From assembly GCF_001269925.1 (NCBI RefSeq), contig NZ_LHVO01000053.1, positions 124,001-188,000 of the forward strand: DNA of 64,000 nucleotides, in the 5' to 3' direction. Both the position numbers and the translations under genes were made by a program. This DNA is from Pseudomonas sp. MIACH (GTDB lineage Bacteria; Pseudomonadota; Gammaproteobacteria; Pseudomonadales; Pseudomonadaceae). The notes beneath the pieces were generated by a model. That model had not been told where the DNA came from and ran no database searches. It saw nothing but the letters and a program-made list of their open reading frames with translations. This document shows positions 61,465 to 64,000 of the stretch, piece by piece (positions within the stretch are counted from its first letter, which is position 1; every line of letters starts with the position of its first letter).

Positions 61465-62429
61465 ACCGCCTGAGCGACACCGACGCCCTGGATATCGAAG
61501 CGAGCGACGCCATCGATGCCCAAGCCGCCAGTTGGTTTGCCCGCAACCGTAACAACGCCGGCCGTGCCGACCGCAAGGCCTTTGCCGTCTGGCAGGCCAC
61601 GCCTGCCCATGCCCGCGCCTATGCCGAATTCGAGCAACTGTGGGCCGACCTCGCCCAACTGCAGCAACTGAACAAACCCGTGGCGCTGCCCACGCGCAAA
61701 CCGTCGGCATGGCGCCCGGCCCTGGCCGTCGCCGCCGCCGTGGTATGCGCCGTGCTGGCCACGCATCTCGGCGCACCCCGCGAGCTTTATCACAGTCAGG
61801 TGACGGCCCACGCCAAGGGCATGCGCACCTTGAACCTGCCCGATGGCAGCACACTGTATGTGAATGCCAATACGCGCCTGCGCGTGGATTTCAGCGCGCA
61901 CCAGCGCCTCGTGCACCTGGACAAGGGCCAGGTGTATATCGAGGTGGCTGCCGACAAGGAGCGGCCACTGTTCGTACAGGCCGGCGAGGCGAGTGTGCGG
62001 GTGGTCGGCACCGGTTTCGATATACGCCGCAGCCAGCAGCAACTGGTGGTCAGCGTCGCCCACGGCCAGGTCGCTTTCGAGCCGTCCGCCAAAAGCCCCG
62101 TTTCCCTGCTCGGCGCCCAGCAACGCGCGACCTACAGCTACGCCAAGGGCACCTTGCAACAGCAAACCCTCACGGGCGAAGAAGTGGCCGATTGGCGCAG
62201 TGGGCACTTGTCGTTTCGCAACCGCGAACTGGCCAGCCTGATCGATGAACTGAGCCTGTATCGCCCGCAGGCACCGTTGCAGGTGAGTAACGCCGTAGCG
62301 CACATGAAAGTCTCGGGCAATCTGGATGTGAATGATCCGGACGCACTGCTCAGCGCCCTGCCCGCTCTGTTGCCGGTGAAAACCGTGATCTCGGCCGACG
62401 GCATCGTGCGGATTGAACCGAGCAAATAA
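61461..62429 (+). CDS. FecR-type anti-sigma factor / signal transducer (HasS-like)
   Basis: A 322-residue membrane protein starting at the ATG at 61461 (MNRLSDTDALDIEASDAIDA). The cytoplasmic anti-sigma domain contains AASWFARNRNN; one membrane span (about 93-110) follows; the periplasmic FecR domain (HAKGMRTLNLPDGSTLYVNA; RVVGTGFDIRR) should meet the receptor's STN domain. Coupled by overlap to the sigma gene. Confidence 0.93.
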   Translation: MNRLSDTDALDIEASDAIDAQAASWFARNRNNAGRADRKAFAVWQATPAHARAYAEFEQLWADLAQLQQLNKPVALPTRKPSAWRPALAVAAAVVCAVLATHLGAPRELYHSQVTAHAKGMRTLNLPDGSTLYVNANTRLRVDFSAHQRLVHLDKGQVYIEVAADKERPLFVQAGEASVRVVGTGFDIRRSQQQLVVSVAHGQVAFEPSAKSPVSLLGAQQRATYSYAKGTLQQQTLTGEEVADWRSGHLSFRNRELASLIDELSLYRPQAPLQVSNAVAHMKVSGNLDVNDPDALLSALPALLPVKTVISADGIVRIEPSK

Positions 62430-62557
62430 TCAGCCAGAATCTTATTTGAGAATATTTTTCATTCGCAGGTGTGGATTTTTTTATCTGCCCCGTCTTCCTC
62501 CGGTCTGCATCTGATCAGCACACCTTTTTGGCCGTTTTGGCCGCTCCGGGGGATTTC

Positions 62558-64000
62558 ATGTTTCGCGCGCCTTGCCACGTTGCTCACCTGTTTCTTCGAC
62601 CGACCCTCATCGCCACCTGCCTGGCGTTCAGCCTCAGTGCCCAGGCCGAGTCATTCACGCTGCGACTGCCCGCCCAGGCGCTGGCCACGTCCCTGAGCCA
62701 AGTGGCGCAGCAGGCGAAGATCCAACTGTTGTTCGATGAGGCGCTGCTCAAGAACGTGCAGGCACCGGCGCTCAACGGTGACTTCACACCGGAAGTTGCG
62801 ATTCGCAGCCTGCTGAAAAACGGCGAGTTCACCCTGATCAAGGTCGGCAGCACCTATGTGGTAAAGCCCGAAGAGGCCAAGACCACCCAGAGCGGCGCAA
62901 TCCAGCTGGACGCCCTGAGCGTGATCGGCACCGGCACCAAGGTCGACTCCAGCACCGTCGGCCGCTCAACCATGAACCAGGCGGATATCGATCGCTATCA
63001 GCCCAACAACATCCCCGCGCTGCTGCAGAACCTGCCCGGCGTGTTCATGGGCGGCTCGCCCAAACCCGGCGGCCAGACCATCAACATCCGCGGGATGGGC
63101 GAGGCCGAAGACGTGCCGATGTCGGTGGATGGTGCCACCAAAAGCGGCTTTGAGCGCTATCAGCAAGGCACGGTGTTTATCGAGCCCGAGCTGATCAAGA
63201 ACGTCGAAGTGGAAAAAGGGCCGTACTCGCCCTTCACCGGCAACGGTGGCTTCGGCGGCTCGATCATCATGGAAACCAAGGACGCTCCAGACCTGTTGGA
63301 AGAAGGCCGCAACGCCGGGGCCATGCTCAAATATGGCTACGCCAGCAACGACCACGAACAAGTCTACAGTTCGGCGGTGTATGGCCGTACCGATGATGGA
63401 CGCTTCGATGCGCTCGCCTACCTGACGCAACGCGATGGCGGTGACATGAAGCTGGCCGGCACTCCGCCCGATCCCGAAAACCGCTACCCGATCAACCCCA
63501 AGCGCTTGCCCAACAGCGCGCAGAATGTGGACGGCAAACTGTTCAAGTTCAACGCCCACCTCACTGACGAACACAGCGTGGGCCTGTCTTACTCGCGGTC
63601 CAACAGCCAGCGATGGACCCCGTTCTCAGCCAAAAGCTACCCGACCCCGCCGCTGCAATCCGCGATTGACCGCTATGGTTACGAAGGCGCCTTGAAACGC
63701 TTCCTCGCCAACCGTGAAACCATCGATACCACCTATTCGGGCAAGTACCTCTACCAGCCGCTGGACAACCCGCTGATCGACATGAAGCTCAGCTATTCGG
63801 TGTCCCATACCGACCAGACCGATGAGCGCGAGGCCGACGCTTCGTTCTCCCTGGCCACGGGTGGGCGCAAGATGGACACGGCCTACGGCGACAAGATTCT
63901 GGAACTGCGCAACATCAGCCTGTTCAGCACCGGCCCGCTGGAACACGCCGTGACCACTGGGGTGCAGGTGCGCAAGCACAAGCGTGAAACCGAAAGCTGG
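62558..64000 (+). CDS. TonB-dependent outer-membrane receptor/transducer, probably heme (HasR-like), 3' end outside window
   Basis: Open from the ATG at 62558 (GGGGGA site just before) to the right edge, about 481 residues visible. Signal peptide ending near LSAQA; STN signalling domain (about 32-105, LATSLSQVAQQAKIQLLFDE); then the plug domain (QADIDRYQPNNIPALLQNLP; TINIRGMGEAEDVPMSVDGA; GNGGFGGSIIMETKDAPDLL). The plug signature and the VEVEKGPYSPFTGNGGFGG pattern are closer to heme/hemoglobin receptors than to siderophore receptors such as FecA. With the upstream sigma/anti-sigma pair it forms a surface-signalling iron uptake system. The exact ligand is not provable from this part. Confidence 0.85.
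   Translation, partial: MFRAPCHVAHLFLRPTLIATCLAFSLSAQAESFTLRLPAQALATSLSQVAQQAKIQLLFDEALLKNVQAPALNGDFTPEVAIRSLLKNGEFTLIKVGSTYVVKPEEAKTTQSGAIQLDALSVIGTGTKVDSSTVGRSTMNQADIDRYQPNNIPALLQNLPGVFMGGSPKPGGQTINIRGMGEAEDVPMSVDGATKSGFERYQQGTVFIEPELIKNVEVEKGPYSPFTGNGGFGGSIIMETKDAPDLLEEGRNAGAMLKYGYASNDHEQVYSSAVYGRTDDGRFDALAYLTQRDGGDMKLAGTPPDPENRYPINPKRLPNSAQNVDGKLFKFNAHLTDEHSVGLSYSRSNSQRWTPFSAKSYPTPPLQSAIDRYGYEGALKRFLANRETIDTTYSGKYLYQPLDNPLIDMKLSYSVSHTDQTDEREADASFSLATGGRKMDTAYGDKILELRNISLFSTGPLEHAVTTGVQVRKHKRETESW

Overview
The window looks like the chromosome of a Pseudomonas of the P. fluorescens group. The gene order dapA-bamC-MBL hydrolase-purC-tRNA-Ser, the algU-mucA-mucB-mucD regulon beside nadB, an opdH-tctCBA tricarboxylate locus with tctDE, phaG, and REP/REPIN palindromes are all typical of that genus. 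From about 9 kb onward nearly everything is GC-rich core or near-core sequence.

Positions 1-8861 are different. This stretch is visibly AT-rich, gene-sparse towards its right side, and ends exactly at the 3' end of a tRNA-Ser(CGA) gene, the usual integration point of genomic islands; only its right part is visible. It holds an ImmA/IrrE metallopeptidase (cut by the window edge) paired with a Beta-family protein, a small zinc-ribbon-like gene, an orphan serine resolvase with a res-like repeat region, a two-gene module that matches the architecture of the ShosTA anti-phage toxin-antitoxin system (HAD + phosphoribosyltransferase, then a DprA-like protein), an XRE regulator, and a three-gene divergent operon ending in a secreted protein with a Pseudomonas TolA domain-III-like C-terminus. 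Two overlapping dyads between the XRE gene and that operon look like its operator. About 1.2 kb next to the tRNA holds no convincing gene.

9-27 kb: purine and lysine synthesis, outer-membrane assembly (BamC), glycine-cleavage regulation, peroxiredoxin, an AI-2E-family permease, a TusA-like protein, a BepA-like protease, the envelope-stress regulon with AlgU-type promoters, NAD synthesis (nadB), the ygfX/sdhE/ygfZ flavin and Fe-S group, and an HDOD protein. 25.4-33 kb: the TctDE two-component system, divergent from a citrate/tricarboxylate porin and transporter operon with an AbrB-family permease overlapping its end. 33-41 kb: ung, an enoyl-CoA hydratase-family enzyme, a Tyr-rich lipoprotein, a chemoreceptor, rsuA, phaG, a REPIN and tRNA-Gly(CCC).

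41-55.7 kb is a transporter- and regulator-rich accessory stretch. It begins with an IS481-type end fragment, a truncated DUF3077-like gene and an unexplained structured element. Two MFS genes with LysR, HicAB, ogt, a LysE exporter, fosA, and a catabolic cluster of CoA-transferase plus HMG-CoA-lyase-type enzymes with an MFS permease follow. 56-64 kb holds an AT-rich orphan alpha-oxoamine synthase next to a Bcr/CflA-type exporter, an iron-type alcohol dehydrogenase, a SIR2-like DUF4917 protein, and a Fur-box-led FecI/FecR/TonB-receptor system (HasI/HasS/HasR-like) whose receptor runs off the right edge.
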